DNA of 64,000 nt from Streptomyces sp. NBC_01235 (GCF_035989285.1 NZ_CP108513.1:9982001-10046000), one strand, 5' to 3'. Counted from the stretch's first letter, positions 48,401 to 60,431 are shown. Numbers and translations are program-made. The notes: generated from the sequence alone by a model not told the origin.

Positions 48401-48737
48401 GCAGCGCCCGCTGTGGGCCTCGACGGGCGTCAAGGACCCCGCCTACCCGGACACCCTCTACGTCACCGAACTGGTCGCACCCGGCGTCGTCAACACCATG
48501 CCCGAGGCCACGCTGGAAGCCACTGCCGACCACGGCGAGGTCAAGGGCGATTCCATCACCGGCACCTACGAGCAGGCCCGAGCCCACCTCGACACCGTGG
48601 AGAGGCTGGGTATCTCGTACGTCGGGGTCGTACAGGCCCTGGAGACCGAGGGAATCCAGAAGTTCCAGCAGTCCTGGGACAGCCTGTTGAGCGCGGTCCG
48701 CGGTGCCCGTCCGCATCGCGACGGCTCTGGAACCTAG
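45468..48737 (+). CDS. Fused transketolase-transaldolase
   Basis: 1089 aa. Residues 1-708 are a complete transketolase: [16 protein letters not shown], thiamine-diphosphate motif [14 protein letters not shown] to [29 protein letters not shown] and the C-terminal domain ending PETIGD. Residue 709 is a Met (ATG 47592) starting a complete transaldolase: [17 protein letters not shown], Schiff-base Lys in [37 protein letters not shown]. No stop codon separates them. GTG 45468 with CTGGAG seven nt upstream. Both halves rearrange pentose phosphates produced by the locus's Gnd. A fusion of these two enzymes is uncommon; an internal start could also yield free transaldolase. Confidence 0.92.
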   Translation: MNPSPPVDASCPTPVATFEWTESDQRAVDTARVLAADAVQKVGNGHPGTAMSLAPAAYTLFQKVMRHDPADADWVGRDRFVLSAGHSSLTLYTQLYLAGFGLELEDLKSFRTWGSKTPGHPEYGHTTGVETTTGPLGQGVANAVGMAMAARYERGLFDPEAPAGESPFDHFVYAIAGDGCLQEGISAEASSLAGHQKLGNLILLWDDNHISIEGDTETAVSEDTAKRYEAYGWHVQRVEPKENGDLDPAALHAAVKAAEAETERPSFIAMRSIIAWPAPHAQNTEAAHGSALGEEEVAATKRVLGFDPEETFAVTDEVLAHTRALGERGREARTAWDKAMAAWRTANPERAAEFDRIAAGELPAGWEEQLPVFEPGKSVATRAASGKVLQSLGAVIPELWGGSADLAGSNNTTIDKTSSFLPADNPLPEADPYGRTIHFGIREHSMAAEMNGIALHGNTRIYGGTFLVFSDYMRNAVRLSALMHLPVTYVWTHDSIGLGEDGPTHQPVEHLASLRAIPGLNIVRPADANETAIAWREILRRWTKVFGKGAPHGLALTRQGVPTYEPDEDAAKGGYVLLEASTGTPEVILIATGSEVHVAVEARERLEADGVPTRVVSMPCVEWFEEQGRGYRDSVLPPEVRARVAVEAGIGLTWHKYVGDAGRVVSLEHFGASGDAQVLFREFGLTADAVVAAARESLLPETIGDAPAMSDEPLQHLADEGVAIWLDDLSRKRITSGNLTQLVEKRHVVGVTTNPTIFQQAIGDGSDYADQIHDMALRGVTVSEAVRMITAADVRDAADILRPVFENTGGRDGWVSLEVDPRLAHGTEATIAEARHLAWLVDRPNTLIKIPATRAGLPAITEVIGNGISVNVTLIFSLERHRAVMDAYLAGLEKARERGLDLSEIHSVASFFVSRVDSEIDKRLDALGTPEAKALRGKAGVANARLAYQAYEEVFGSADGSTPPSVRWAALERLHANKQRPLWASTGVKDPAYPDTLYVTELVAPGVVNTMPEATLEATADHGEVKGDSITGTYEQARAHLDTVERLGISYVGVVQALETEGIQKFQQSWDSLLSAVRGARPHRDGSGT

Positions 48738-48783
48738 TGCCGTGACAGGCGACGTTCGCCCCGTCGCGACGCCCGGCACGCTC

Positions 48784-48807
48784 TCCCACTGCCTCAAAGG
48801 CGTGGGA
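48784..48807. terminator. Bidirectional hairpin after the transketolase-transaldolase gene
   Basis: TCCCAC-T-GCCT-CAA-AGGC-GTGGGA. This string type (CCCAC/GTGGG with GCCT/AGGC and neighbouring GGTGCCCCCA) is, from memory, a common intergenic element in Streptomyces. Lies between convergent genes. Confidence 0.6.
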
Positions 48808-48878
48808 GGTGCCCCCACTCGCCGCACCGGCCGAAGACCCAAGTACCCGACCTCCGCACTCGCGTCAGGCCATCGCCT

Positions 48879-49640
48879 CTACGCGGATCGGAACCCTCCT
48901 CCTGGTTGATCCGAGAAGTCTGATTCGCGCGGACGAGGTTGCTGCCATGGCGGCCTGACCAGACCCGTCTCGTAGGCGAACACGACGGCCTGGACGCGGC
49001 CACGGGCGCCGATCTTGGCCAGAATGCTGCTGATGTGGGTCTTGACCGTGGTCGGCGCTATCGACAACCGCTCGGCGATCTCCGTGTTGCTCCAGCCGGA
49101 GGCGAGAGCGGCAAGCACTTCGGTTTCGCGTTCGGTGAGGCAGGACAGCCTCCGTCTTCGGTCGAGGCTGTCGGTGGAGTCCCGTTCACGGACGGCCTCG
49201 ATGAGGGCGCGCGTGAGACGAGGAGACAGGACCGAGCCGCCCAGCGCGACGATGTGGAGGGCTGCGGCCAGTTCCTCGGGGAGGGCGTCCTTGAGCAGGA
49301 GCCCGCCGGCGCCCGCGCGCAGGGTGGCATAGGCGTACTCGTCGCCGTCGGAGGGGATCAGCACCAGCACCCGCGGGGGGATCCCGCTCGCCGGGTCGGT
49401 GCGAGGCACCTCGGCATGGCTGTCGGGTCGGGCGATGCGGCGTATGGCCTGAACGCGGTCGACGTCTGTTCGGCCCATGTCCATGAGGACGACTTCGGGT
49501 CGGAGAGCGGCGGCGGCTCGGACCGCCTGGGCGCAGTCGGTCGCCTCGCCCACGACCGTGAGGTCGGGCTGGGATTCCAGGAACATTCGCAGGCCGAGAC
49601 GTTGCAGAGCCTGGTCGTTGACGATGAGTACGGTGGTCAT
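48879..49640 (-). CDS. Atypical NarL/LuxR-type response regulator
   Basis: 253 aa. Receiver domain very close to that of the regulator at 51825 (VVGEAT; VVLMD with Asp54; LLKDALPEEL), but key phosphorylation-switch residues differ: the acidic pair is Asn8-Asp9 rather than Asp-Asp, the conserved switch Thr is Ile95 (VLVLIPSDGDEY), PGMDG is RTDVD, and 13 residues are inserted around SHAEVPRTDPASG. The C-terminal LuxR HTH is intact (LTERETEVLAALASGWSNTE, LSIAPTTVKTHISSILAKIG). ATG 49640 chosen by the family start MTTVLIV. No kinase lies beside it; probably a diverged duplicate acting without normal phosphorylation. Confidence 0.85.
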   Translation of the reverse strand: MTTVLIVNDQALQRLGLRMFLESQPDLTVVGEATDCAQAVRAAAALRPEVVLMDMGRTDVDRVQAIRRIARPDSHAEVPRTDPASGIPPRVLVLIPSDGDEYAYATLRAGAGGLLLKDALPEELAAALHIVALGGSVLSPRLTRALIEAVRERDSTDSLDRRRRLSCLTERETEVLAALASGWSNTEIAERLSIAPTTVKTHISSILAKIGARGRVQAVVFAYETGLVRPPWQQPRPRESDFSDQPGGGFRSA

Positions 49641-49919
49641 GCGGGCGTTTCTCCCGGCGGACCGGGCCCTGAGGCCTTCGGCCGCCATGTTCGGAGCGGG
49701 GCGGAGCACGGAGGTGAGGACCCGGCCGCGGATCGTGATGTGTTCCGGATCGCCGCCGGGCCCTTCCTCGCACCGGGCGCCTGTCCCCACGGGCGGCCGG
49801 TGCGAACCGGGTGCGCGCTCCGCTCGAGCACACGCGCCCGGAGTCGCGGGTGCGTGAGGGACGTGGATTCGGCGGGCTGCCCGACGGTGGCCCGAGGCTC
49901 ACGTCCCGGTGTGGTGTCC

Positions 49920-51044
<1,125 letters not shown>

Positions 51045-51168
51045 TGCTGTGTCCTGTTTCTTCGTCGTGGATGCTCGACTGCGGTGCTGCCGAGGTGGTC
51101 GGGCTTCGGGGACGTAGCGGTGAACACGGGGCGGGGAGTCGGGCGAGCGGGGCGGGGCCGGTAGGGGG

Positions 51169-51825
51169 TCAGGACGGGCGTACGAGTCCGGTGTCGTAGG
51201 CGAAGATCACGGCCTGGACGCGGTCGCGGGCGTCGATCTTGGTGAGGATGCGGCCGATGTGGGATTTGACAGTGGATTCGGCCAGATGAAGTCGCTCGGC
51301 GATCTCCCCGTTCGTCCAGCCGGTCGCCATGGCGGTGAGGACCTCGCGTTCGCGCTGGCTGAGGTCGTCGAGTCGGCGCTGCTGCTGGGGGGTGTGGCCG
51401 GGGAGGCGGTCGCTGAAGGTGTCGATGAGCTTGCGGGTGAGGCCGGGGGAGATGACGGCGTCGCCCGCGGCCACCGCCCGGACGCCGGCCACGAGTTCTT
51501 CGGGCAGGGCGTCCTTGAGCAGGAAGCCGCTGGCTCCGGCGCGCAGGGCATCGTAGGCGTACTCGTCGAGGTCGAAGGTGGTGAGCACCAGGACGCGGGA
51601 GCGGTCGCCGGACTCCACGATGCGGCGGGTGGCCTCGATGCCGTCCATGCCGGGCATCCGGACGTCCATCAGGACGACGTCGGGCCGGAGCTCGGCCGTC
51701 ATGCGGACCGCTTCGCCGCCGTTGGTGGCCTCGCCGACGACGGTGATGTCGGGCTGGGCCTCCAGGAGCATGCTGAAGCCCATGCGCTGCAGGGCCTGGT
51801 CGTCGACGATGAGGACTGTGGTCAT
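51169..51825 (-). CDS. NarL/LuxR-family response regulator of a two-component system
   Basis: 218 aa. Complete receiver: Asp8-Asp9 (IVDDQ), phosphoacceptor Asp54 (VVLMDVRMPGMDG), Thr82 (VLVLTTFD), Lys in GFLLKDALPEEL. C-terminal LuxR-type HTH: LSQREREVLTAMATGWTNGE and LAESTVKSHIGRILTKI. Its ATG overlaps the stop of the kinase gene (ATGA), so they are co-translated. Likely targets are the upstream MMPL transporter and perhaps the SGNH hydrolase downstream (inference from order). Confidence 0.95.
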   Translation of the reverse strand: MTTVLIVDDQALQRMGFSMLLEAQPDITVVGEATNGGEAVRMTAELRPDVVLMDVRMPGMDGIEATRRIVESGDRSRVLVLTTFDLDEYAYDALRAGASGFLLKDALPEELVAGVRAVAAGDAVISPGLTRKLIDTFSDRLPGHTPQQQRRLDDLSQREREVLTAMATGWTNGEIAERLHLAESTVKSHIGRILTKIDARDRVQAVIFAYDTGLVRPS

Positions 51826-53111
51826 GAGCGGTGCTTCTCCGGGGAGTGGGAGGGCGGGTCGGGGATGAGGAGCGCGCGGACGGTCCAGCCGCCCTGGGAG
51901 TTGGGGCCTGCGGTGACGGTGCCCTGGTAGAGAGCGGCACGTTCCCGCATGCCGACCAGGCCACGGCGGCCGCCCGAGCGGCGACGGCCTGTCGCGGCGG
52001 AGCGGGGCGGGCCCGTGTCCTCCACGGTGACACGAACGGCGTCCGGGCCGGCCGCGACGGACACGCGGACCGAGGTGTCGGAGCCGGCGTACTTGACGGT
52101 GTTGGTCAGGGCCTCCTGGACGATGCGGTAGACGGAGAGCTGGAGCCCTGAGGACAGGCCGGTGAGGTCGCCCTGGGCGTCCAGGGCGACGGTGGGGCCG
52201 GCCGCGCGGACGCGGTCCAGCAGTGGCTCGAGGTCGTTCAGACCCGGCTGCGGGGCGAGCGGCGCCGCGTCCGCCCGGTCGTTGTCCTCGCCGATGACGG
52301 CGAGCAGGCGGCGCAGTTCGGCCAGGGCGTCGCGTCCGCTGGAGCTGATGATGCGGAGTGTCTGGGCGCCGCGTTCCGGTTTCGTCTCGGCGAGGGCGGC
52401 GGCGCCGTCGGCGAGGCCGACGATGACGGAGAGGGTGTGGCCGAGGATGTCGTGCATCTCGCGGGAGACGCGGGCGCGTTCCTGCGCGGTGGCGAGGCGG
52501 GCCTGCTGGTCGCGTTCCTTCTTCAGGGCGTCGATGTAGGCGCCGGCCAGCCGGCTCAGCAGACCGAGCGCTGCGAACGCCGCCATCGCGGTCATCGCCA
52601 ACAGGGTCACGACCTCCGGCCGTGTGGCGTACTCCAGCTGGCGCCCGCTGAACACGGCCGCCCACGCGACGAGCTGCGCGGTGGTGACACCGACGGCGAG
52701 GGCCAGTTGGCGCGGCGTGCAGTGGCGGCCGACGTTGAAGAGGGCCACCACGCGTGCGGACTCGGCGCCGGTCAACACCCCCAGGGGAAGGGCCACCACG
52801 GACACGGCGGTGGTGAAGGCGAAGACGAGCATGGGCCGGCGCTCCCGCCACAGGAGCGGGACGGCGAAGGCGACGATGAGTGCCAACTGCGCCGGGATGT
52901 CGCCGGTGTTGTAGGGGTTGAGGGGGGAGCTGAGACCGAGCGCGGCGCAGATGACCGGAACACCCCAGTGCCGGACCTTGGGGTGGGCCTGGTCGGCCCG
53001 CCGCAGCGCGGCCAGCCGATAGGCGACCGAGGCGATCACCGAATCGCTCGCCAGGGCCTCCAGGGTCCGGTCGTCGTCCGGGCGGGGAGCGGGGGCGCTC
53101 GGTACGGTCAC
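51822..53111 (-). CDS. Sensor histidine kinase (HisKA_3, NarX-like)
   Basis: 429 aa. N-terminal polar region, then about six membrane helices in residues 50-190 (GVPVICAALGL; LALIVAFAVPLLW; MLVFAFTTAVSVVALPLGVL; LLAMTAMAAFAALGLLS). H-box ERARVSREMHDILGHTLSVI with phosphorylated His220, N-box VYRIVQEALTNTVKYAG, G-box GRRGLVGMRERAALY. No large extracellular sensor domain, so the signal is probably sensed in the membrane. GTG with AAGGA eight nt upstream. Overlaps the response-regulator start. Confidence 0.95.
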   Translation of the reverse strand: MTVPSAPAPRPDDDRTLEALASDSVIASVAYRLAALRRADQAHPKVRHWGVPVICAALGLSSPLNPYNTGDIPAQLALIVAFAVPLLWRERRPMLVFAFTTAVSVVALPLGVLTGAESARVVALFNVGRHCTPRQLALAVGVTTAQLVAWAAVFSGRQLEYATRPEVVTLLAMTAMAAFAALGLLSRLAGAYIDALKKERDQQARLATAQERARVSREMHDILGHTLSVIVGLADGAAALAETKPERGAQTLRIISSSGRDALAELRRLLAVIGEDNDRADAAPLAPQPGLNDLEPLLDRVRAAGPTVALDAQGDLTGLSSGLQLSVYRIVQEALTNTVKYAGSDTSVRVSVAAGPDAVRVTVEDTGPPRSAATGRRRSGGRRGLVGMRERAALYQGTVTAGPNSQGGWTVRALLIPDPPSHSPEKHRS

Positions 53112-53257
53112 GGGGGAGTCCTTCGCGGGTCGGGGGCCGCCCGCCGGTCCCGGGGGATTGGACCGGCGGGCGGGGCTGGGGAGTCGGCCGGTGGGAGGTG
53201 GCCGTTCCGGTTGGCGATCGGGCGGTGGTCGGCAGCTGCCGCTGCCACTCGTTCCTG

Positions 53258-55888
53258 TCAGCGCTTGCGGAACATCTTCTTCCGTATCCCCTTGATCGTG
53301 CTGGCCTTCGACTCGGTCGTGTCGGCGGTCGGGGTGGAGTCACCGCCGCGTGCGAGACGCTGCTTGAACTTGGACGGTCCCAGCTTCTTGTTGCGGAGCC
53401 TTGCACGACGGCTCGGTGTCTCCGTGTCGCCGGGGCTGTCGACGCCGGTGAAGCCGCTGCCCGAGGCCGCGTGGAACCCGGCGTCCGTGTCCGCGGGGGT
53501 CTCGGCGCCGTGGTTGTCCGCGCCGCGCTGCCTGAGCCCGGACAGTCCCCGGGGCCTGCCGTGGTGGTGCTGGGGAAGCGGCGACGTGAACGCAGCCGTG
53601 TCCGAGGCATCGGCGCCCGAGCCGCTGGTGAAGCCCTGCGGGGTGCCGTAGCCGTCCGAGCCCGGGTGGGCCCCGGCGACCACGCCGGCGAGTACGGGTG
53701 CGGGTGCGGTGCTCGTCTGATCGGCCTCCAGGACGTGGCGCAGCTTCTCGCCCTCGACGTCCACGTCGGGCATGACGCGGTCCAGCCACTTGGGCAGGGC
53801 CCAGGCGCGGTGGCCGAGCAGGGCCAGCACCGCCGGGACGATGGTCATTCGGACGATGAAGGCGTCGAAGAACACCGCCGAGGCTAGTCCCAGGCCGACC
53901 GACTTGATCAGTGCCGCGTCGTCGAGGAGGAAGCCGGAGAAGACGGAGATCATGATGACCGCCGCGGCTGTGACCACCCGGCCGCTGTGCCGGAAACCTT
54001 CGACGACGGCCTTCGTGGGGGCGGCGCCGTGGACGTACTCCTCGCGCATCCGGGTGACGAGGAAGACCTCGTAGTCCATGGCGAGGCCGAAGACGACGCC
54101 GATCAGCAGGATGGGCAGCACGCTGACGATGGGTGCGGTCTGGTCGACGCCGAAGACATCCGCGAGCCAGCCCCACTGGAAGACGGCCACCAGGACGCCG
54201 AGGGTGGAGGCGATGGTGAGCAGGAAGCCGAGGGCGGCCTTGAGCGGGATCAGAATCGAGCGGAAGACCAGCAGGAGCAGGACCAGGGCCAGGCCGACGA
54301 CGATGGCGAGGTAGGGGATGAGGGCCTGGGCGAGCTTGGTGGAGACGTCGATGTTGACCGCGGTGGTTCCGGTGACCATCAGGTCGGCGCCGGTGTCGGT
54401 GCGCAGGGCGGCGCTGTGGTCGCGGATGTCGGCGACCAGGTCCTTGGTGGCCTGGCTGGTCGGGGCGCTTTCCGGGACGACACCGATGATGGCGACGTCG
54501 CCGGACTTGTTGAAGGCCGCGTCACGGACCGAGGCGACGTCGTCCAGCTTGCCCAGCACCGCGGTCGCGTCCGCGGCGGCGGCCTTGGGGTCGTCGCTGT
54601 TGCGAGCATCGACGACCACGGTCAGCGGACCGTTGAAGCCCGGTCCGAAGCCTTCGCTGAGGGTGTCGTAGGCGAGGCGCTGGGTGCTGGCGGGGGGCTT
54701 CATGGAGTCGTCGGGCAGGGTCAGGCGCAGCGACATGGCGGGGATGGCCAGCAGTCCGAGGCCGATCACCGAGACGGCGAGGACCTTGACCGGGTTGCGG
54801 GTGACGAACTTCGCCCAGCGCACGCCCAACGAGTCGCCCTCGCCGCGCTCCAGTGCCTTCATGCGGCGGGACTGCAGCTTGCCCTTCATGATCCGCGTAC
54901 CGGCGAAGCCGAGCAGGGCGGGCAGCAGGGTCAGCGCGATCACGACGGCGACGGCGACGGCGAAGGCGGAGCCCAGGCCCATGGAGCTGAGCATCTGGAT
55001 GCCGATGACGCTCAGGCCGGCCAGCGCGATGATCACGGTGAGGCCCGCGAAGACGACCGCGGAGCCGGCGGTGCCCAGGGCCCGTCCGCAGGCTTCTTCC
55101 GGGTCGTGGCCGTCGCGGATCTCGTTGCGGTAACGGGAGACGATGAACAGGGCGTAGTCGATGGCGACGGCCAGGCCCAGCATCAGCGCCAGGGTGGAGG
55201 CCTGGGAGGCGATGTCGAAGAACTGGGTGGCGATGGTGATCGACAGGATGGCCGCGCCCACGCCCAGGATCGCGGTGAGCAGGGGCAGTCCGGCGGCGAT
55301 CATCGAACCGAAGGTGATCACCAGGACGACGGCGGCGACGCCCAGCCCGATCAGCTCGGCCGCCTTGCTGGCGGCCTTGTCCGCGACCGCGTCGCCGCCC
55401 AGGCTCACCGTGATGCCGGCCTTCTCGCCCTGCTCGACGACGGAGGTCTGGGCGTTGTGCGCGGCGTCACTGACATCGGCCTGGGCGACCTTGTAGGTCA
55501 CCCCGGCGTAGCCGATGGCGCCGGACTTGCTGACCTGGCCGCTGGTGAAGGGGTCGGAGACGCTCGACACCTGCGGCGACTTCTCCAGCTTCGCCACCAG
55601 GGACTCGACCGCGGCCTTGTTGGCTCCGGAGGTCAGCTTCTGCCCGTCGGGTGCTTCGAACACGACCCGGGCGGAGGCCCCGCCCGCGGAGGCCTGCGGG
55701 AACTCCTTGCCCAGCAGGTCGATGGCTTTCTGGGACTGGGTGCCGGGCAGCGTGAAGCTGTCCGAGGTGGAGCCGGTGGAGCTCGTGGCGCCGATGCCTA
55801 CGGCGGCCAGGACGGCGATCCACAACATGAGGACGAGGCGTCGTCGCCGGAAGGCGAATCGTCCCAGTCGATAGAGGAAGGTGGCCAC
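53258..55888 (-). CDS. MMPL/RND-family transporter
   Basis: 876 aa, twelve predicted membrane helices in two halves. Family marks: FRRRRLVLMLWIAVLAAVGI start, IDYALFIVSRYRNEIRDGHD (first half), LPILLIGVVFGLAMDYEVFL and VTRMREEYVHGA (second half), both with the Asp-Tyr proton-relay pair. A long hydrophilic C-terminal tail of about 150 residues ends in basic RKKMFRKR. Exports lipids, siderophores or drugs in relatives. GTG start with GGGAG. A palindromic operator lies 125 nt upstream. Placed before the kinase/regulator pair, 147 nt apart. Confidence 0.92.
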   Translation of the reverse strand: MATFLYRLGRFAFRRRRLVLMLWIAVLAAVGIGATSSTGSTSDSFTLPGTQSQKAIDLLGKEFPQASAGGASARVVFEAPDGQKLTSGANKAAVESLVAKLEKSPQVSSVSDPFTSGQVSKSGAIGYAGVTYKVAQADVSDAAHNAQTSVVEQGEKAGITVSLGGDAVADKAASKAAELIGLGVAAVVLVITFGSMIAAGLPLLTAILGVGAAILSITIATQFFDIASQASTLALMLGLAVAIDYALFIVSRYRNEIRDGHDPEEACGRALGTAGSAVVFAGLTVIIALAGLSVIGIQMLSSMGLGSAFAVAVAVVIALTLLPALLGFAGTRIMKGKLQSRRMKALERGEGDSLGVRWAKFVTRNPVKVLAVSVIGLGLLAIPAMSLRLTLPDDSMKPPASTQRLAYDTLSEGFGPGFNGPLTVVVDARNSDDPKAAAADATAVLGKLDDVASVRDAAFNKSGDVAIIGVVPESAPTSQATKDLVADIRDHSAALRTDTGADLMVTGTTAVNIDVSTKLAQALIPYLAIVVGLALVLLLLVFRSILIPLKAALGFLLTIASTLGVLVAVFQWGWLADVFGVDQTAPIVSVLPILLIGVVFGLAMDYEVFLVTRMREEYVHGAAPTKAVVEGFRHSGRVVTAAAVIMISVFSGFLLDDAALIKSVGLGLASAVFFDAFIVRMTIVPAVLALLGHRAWALPKWLDRVMPDVDVEGEKLRHVLEADQTSTAPAPVLAGVVAGAHPGSDGYGTPQGFTSGSGADASDTAAFTSPLPQHHHGRPRGLSGLRQRGADNHGAETPADTDAGFHAASGSGFTGVDSPGDTETPSRRARLRNKKLGPSKFKQRLARGGDSTPTADTTESKASTIKGIRKKMFRKR

Positions 55889-56012
55889 GGATTACTCCCA
55901 CCAGGAGAAGAGATCATTTGCGTGAGCAGGGGCCCGATCGACCCTTGATCTCAAGCTAGGGGCGGGTTTTCGCGCTCCCTGCCTCCTGTGGAACCGAATC
56001 GGCGCACGGCGA

Positions 56013-56030
56013 TTAGTACTGCGGTACTAA
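56013..56030. promoter_or_regulatory. TetR-type palindromic operator of the MMPL transporter
   Basis: Perfect inverted repeat TTAGTAC-TGCG-GTACTAA (7-4-7) in an AT-rich patch within very G+C-rich DNA, upstream of the MMPL gene and just beyond the end of the quinone reductase gene. The design is that of a TetR-family binding site, but no TetR gene is in the window. Confidence 0.7.
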
Positions 56031-56052
56031 TGCCTCTCCTCCTCACGACTCC

Positions 56053-57030
56053 TCATGGCACGGTCACCAGCACCCGGCCGCGCCCGCCCGCGTCGACCCG
56101 GTCGTGGGCCTTGGCGATGTCCTCCAGCGGGAAGCGGTCACCGACGTCGACTCCGAGGGCGCCGACCGCGGCCGCCGCGGTCAGGTCGCGCGCGGCCTGC
56201 CGCTTGGCCGCGGCCGGGAAGTCGTCGCTGCCGAGCAGACGCACGGTCACATTGTTGAACAGGAGGGGCCAGAAGGGGAGTTCGGTACGGTCGCTGTGGG
56301 TGCCGTAGGCGGCGATGACGGCATCGAGCGCGGTGACCGCGTTGTCGAGGTCGGCGTTGGCCGACAAGGAGACCTCGACGACGCGGTGAACGCCGTCGGG
56401 CGCGTACGAGCGGATCGCCGCCGCCGGGTCGTCGGCGTCCAGGGCCACGGCGTGGGAGATGACAGCCGGGTCGACGTGGTCCAGATCGCCCCCACGGCGT
56501 ACGGTGCCGATCACGGTGGCGCCGCCCCAGCGGGCGAGCTGGGCGGCCAGCGAGCCGACGCCCCCGAGGACACCGTGCACGAGCACCGGTCGGCCGTCGA
56601 CCGGGCCGTCCGCGAACACCGCGCGGTGGGCGGTGACACCGGGGATGCCGAGACTCGCGCCGAGCTCGTCGCCGAGGTGGTCGGGGAGCCGGACGGCCTG
56701 ATGGTCGGGTACGACGGTGTACTGGGCGGCGGTGCCGAAGGCCTGGTAGGACTGGGCGCCGTAGACCCATACCCGCTGCCCCACGCGGCGGGCGTCGACA
56801 CCGTCGCCCACCTCGTCGATGACCCCGGCGGCATCGCTGTGCGGAATCACGCGGGGGTGCGGCATCGAGGAGCCGAGCCAGCCGCGACGCTTCTTGGTGT
56901 CACCGGGGTTGACGCCGGAGACGGTCACGCGGACGCGGACCTCGCCGGGGCCGGGGTGGGGGTCGGGCAGTTCACCGACGTGCAGGACGGCGGGAGCGGG
57001 ACCCTGTTCGTCGTACCAGGACGCGAGCAC
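56053..57030 (-). CDS. Zinc-independent NADPH:quinone reductase-like oxidoreductase
   Basis: 325 aa, medium-chain reductase lacking the zinc cysteines. VSGVNPGDTKKRRGW, HSDAAGVIDEVGDGVDARRV, VWVYGAQSYQAFGTAAQYTV and the NADPH motif VLVHGVLGGVGSLAAQLARW. Probably reduces quinones or reactive enals. GTG with GGAGG seven nt upstream. 20 nt after the PadR gene on the same strand, so a PadR-controlled detoxification pair. Confidence 0.9.
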   Translation of the reverse strand: MLASWYDEQGPAPAVLHVGELPDPHPGPGEVRVRVTVSGVNPGDTKKRRGWLGSSMPHPRVIPHSDAAGVIDEVGDGVDARRVGQRVWVYGAQSYQAFGTAAQYTVVPDHQAVRLPDHLGDELGASLGIPGVTAHRAVFADGPVDGRPVLVHGVLGGVGSLAAQLARWGGATVIGTVRRGGDLDHVDPAVISHAVALDADDPAAAIRSYAPDGVHRVVEVSLSANADLDNAVTALDAVIAAYGTHSDRTELPFWPLLFNNVTVRLLGSDDFPAAAKRQAARDLTAAAAVGALGVDVGDRFPLEDIAKAHDRVDAGGRGRVLVTVP

Positions 57031-57050
57031 GGATGTACCTCCGTTGTCTT

Positions 57051-57581
57051 TCAGGAGTACGCGGGCGGTTCCTCGCCCAGTACTTCGCGCAGCCAGGCGC
57101 GTTCGGCGCGGCTGGTCGCGCGGGCGGTGAGGAGAATGCCGCGCCGGTAGGGATCGGCGACCTCCTCGGCTCGCATCGGCCGGTCACCGTCGTAGAAGAA
57201 GCTCGCCGGCTCCTCCAGGAAGGCGAGGCGTCGGCGCAGCACCGCATGCTGTTCGGCGACGTCGGGCAGGTGCGAGAGGAACGACAGCACCGTGTGGAAC
57301 CGGGTGAAGTCGGTGATCTCGTGGTCGGCCGGCTTGCGCAGCCGCTCCAGCATCTCGGCGCGCCCGGCCTCCGTCAGGCTCAGCACGTAGCGGGAGGCGC
57401 CCGCGCTCGGGTCGGCCCGCCGTTCCAGCAGGCCCGCCTTGGCGAGGCGGTTGATGGCCGGGTAGAGGCTGCCGTCACTGACCGGGCGGGTGTAGCCGGT
57501 CAGGTGGGAGACACGGCGGCGCAGCTCGTGACCCGGCAGGGGGCCTTCGGCGAGGAAGCCCAGTATGGCGAGTTCCAGCAT
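57051..57581 (-). CDS. PadR family transcriptional regulator
   Basis: 176 aa. Winged HTH LELAILGFLAEGPLPGHELR, GSLYPAINRLAKAGLLERR, RYVLSLTEAGRAEMLERLRK; C-terminal helical dimerisation part with FFYDGDRPMRAEEVADPYRR. PadR proteins repress detoxification genes in response to phenolic or other toxic compounds. First gene of the pair with the quinone reductase. Two palindromic sites about 22-53 nt upstream fit autoregulation. Confidence 0.93.
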   Translation of the reverse strand: MLELAILGFLAEGPLPGHELRRRVSHLTGYTRPVSDGSLYPAINRLAKAGLLERRADPSAGASRYVLSLTEAGRAEMLERLRKPADHEITDFTRFHTVLSFLSHLPDVAEQHAVLRRRLAFLEEPASFFYDGDRPMRAEEVADPYRRGILLTARATSRAERAWLREVLGEEPPAYS

Positions 57582-57602
57582 GAGGGCATCGTCTCACAGG
57601 TC

Positions 57603-57634
57603 ACATCGAATCGATATTTACATCGAATCGATGT
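57603..57634. promoter_or_regulatory. Double PadR operator
   Basis: ACATCGAATCGATGT at 57620-57634 is a perfect 15-bp palindrome of the ATGT/ACAT type used by PadR proteins; an imperfect copy ACATCGAATCGATAT lies 17 bp away at 57603-57617. Both sit in the promoter of the padR gene. Confidence 0.75.
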
Positions 57635-57746
57635 GGCGGTCGCCGGCGGCGCACCTCGACATCGCGGTGACGGCGGGTAGGTCGTGTCCCGGGCAGTCAC
57701 GCCGTCATGGTTGCCGAAACGTCAACACTCGATGACGGGCGGCTTA

Positions 57747-57798
57747 CGAAACACTTTCGGAAACACACCAGTGACACAGCGCCGCCGGGTCCTAATAC
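57747..57798 (+). promoter_or_regulatory. LacI-type palindrome and candidate promoter upstream of the sialidase-like gene
   Basis: CGAAA-CAC-TTTCG (57747-57759) is a perfect palindrome; GTGACA (57771-57776), 16 nt, TAATAC (57793-57798) resembles a promoter. The remaining stretch to 58124 holds no gene and would be a leader of about 320 nt. The LacI regulator at 60812 is a candidate binder. Confidence 0.45.
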
Positions 57799-58045
57799 TT
57801 TCCCCATCCGGCTCACGTCTCATTGACCGTGATTCGCATCCATGAGTAACCGCCGGCGGACAGGTGTACGCCTTTCCGGTCTGTCGCACCGCAGTCTGAT
57901 GTGAGCTGTCGCGGTGCACTGTGCGCTACCACAAGGACCACCTTGGGCTGAATCACAGTCGGGTCCGCCCCACCAGCAGTCGGCGTCACATGCCGAACTT
58001 CACCTCGGTGCTTTCACACGATGCAAGCGGCGAGCGGATCGCTAA

Positions 58046-60319
<2,274 letters not shown>

Positions 60320-60326
60320 CCGACAC

Positions 60327-60365
60327 CAGCGGGGTGCGGCCGCGATATGCGGCCGTACCCCGCTG
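60327..60365 (+). terminator. Strong terminator after the sialidase-like gene
   Basis: 17-nt arms (CAGCGGGGTGCGGCCGC and a nearly perfect complement) with loop GATAT, 8 nt beyond the stop codon. Confidence 0.9.
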
Positions 60366-60431
60366 AGCCGTGCCCGTACGGTGGCACACCCAGGTCGAGT
60401 TCGGCCCGGGCCCGTGTCACAGCCGGGGCAC

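Noticed and set aside
45189..48842. 1217-codon minus-strand frame opposite the transketolase-transaldolase gene
   Set aside because: Composition is mostly Gly, Val, Asp, Arg with no domain, and the sense strand carries a full enzyme fusion.
57722..57919. 65-codon minus-strand ORF upstream of the sialidase-like gene
   Set aside because: Basic, low-complexity product without homology features; it lies over the promoter and palindrome region.
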